From Rhodoblastus acidophilus (GTDB taxonomy: Bacteria > Pseudomonadota > Alphaproteobacteria > Rhizobiales > Beijerinckiaceae), in assembly GCF_025961575.1 (NCBI RefSeq), contig NZ_JAOQNX010000006.1, forward strand, positions 114,804-178,803: a stretch of DNA of 64,000 nucleotides, written 5' to 3'. The translations under genes were made by a program, and so were the position numbers. Below the pieces are notes generated by a model that saw only the letters and a list, made by a program, of their open reading frames with translations, had not been told where the DNA came from and did not search any database. How positions within the stretch are numbered: the stretch's first letter is position 1; each line of letters begins with the position of its first letter. Positions 63,915 through 64,000 of the stretch are shown piece by piece.

Positions 63915-64000
63915 ATGAGCGAACTTTTTGATGACCTTGCCAATGTCGATCCGACCAAGCCCGCCGCGAAAGGCCGCGTGCGGCTGCGGGAGCCTTCGCG
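63915..64000 (+). CDS. transposase, N-terminal fragment (window edge)
   Basis: First 28 codons of a frame cut by the right border: MSELFDDLANVDPTKPAAKG then a basic RVRLREPSR. This kind of start (short acidic part, then a basic RLREP-type segment) resembles IS1182/IS5-like transposases. Its position just inside an IS-like edge supports it. Family not certain. Confidence 0.5.
   Translation, partial: MSELFDDLANVDPTKPAAKGRVRLREPS

Overview
The window is chromosomal DNA from a GC-rich alphaproteobacterium, most likely Hyphomicrobiales of the Beijerinckiaceae/Methylocystaceae kind. This is an inference from gene content: a hopanoid cluster hpnABCDE, split b and b' ATP synthase subunits, an MbfA ferritin/VIT1 iron exporter, a NifO-like and a NifX-domain protein, PEP carboxylase and a PQQ dehydrogenase. 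No sequence was searched. Codon use looks uniform; the only mobile DNA recognised is an IS end cut by the right border.

Layout. 0-1.3 kb: 5' part of murA, two small genes and tRNA-Thr(GGT). 1.3-12.5 kb: a sulfur island with sulfate ABC transporter (sbp-cysTWA), a YeeE/YedE pair, divergent cysK-cysE, a family 2A encapsulin, a cysteine desulfurase with a ~230-residue disordered N-terminal domain (the encapsulin cargo), and a DecR-like Lrp/AsnC regulator. 12.6-17.4 kb: a TonB-like protein and a polyamine ABC transporter. 17.6-22.7 kb: two tandem paralogous membrane proteins of unknown function followed by a MoxR ATPase and its VWA/peptidase-like partner. 22.8-32.1 kb: ferredoxin-NADP reductase, NifO-like protein, phosphoesterase, MbfA, Nudix, PEP carboxylase, DUF1217 protein and two HdeA-like proteins. 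32.4-35.0 kb: F0 ATP synthase (atpIBEF'F). 35.3-43.1 kb: TMEM175-type channel, small proteins, chemoreceptor, SMC, DUF992. 43.1-48.9 kb: the sulfate-reduction operon DUF2849-cysI-DUF934-cysH-cysD-cysN. 49.2-54.2 kb: hpnABCDE, then queD. 55.3-58.2 kb: three LuxR-type regulators. 58.2-64 kb: alpha/beta hydrolase, PQQ enzyme, type II NADH dehydrogenase, a patatin-like protein and the start of an IS transposase.

How it fits together. Sulfate enters by CysTWA-Sbp, is activated by CysDN, reduced by CysH and CysI (electrons possibly from the ferredoxin-NADP reductase), and sulfide is fixed by CysE/CysK into cysteine. The encapsulated desulfurase can then take sulfur off cysteine inside a protein shell. 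A DecR-like cysteine regulator lies beside it, and an 11-bp motif (ATRGACWWWAT) occurs in the promoter regions of sbp, cysK, the encapsulin and the regulator. This candidate cysteine-to-stored-sulfur regulon is the most interesting part of the window. The second is the uncharacterised paralogue-pair/MoxR/VWA locus.
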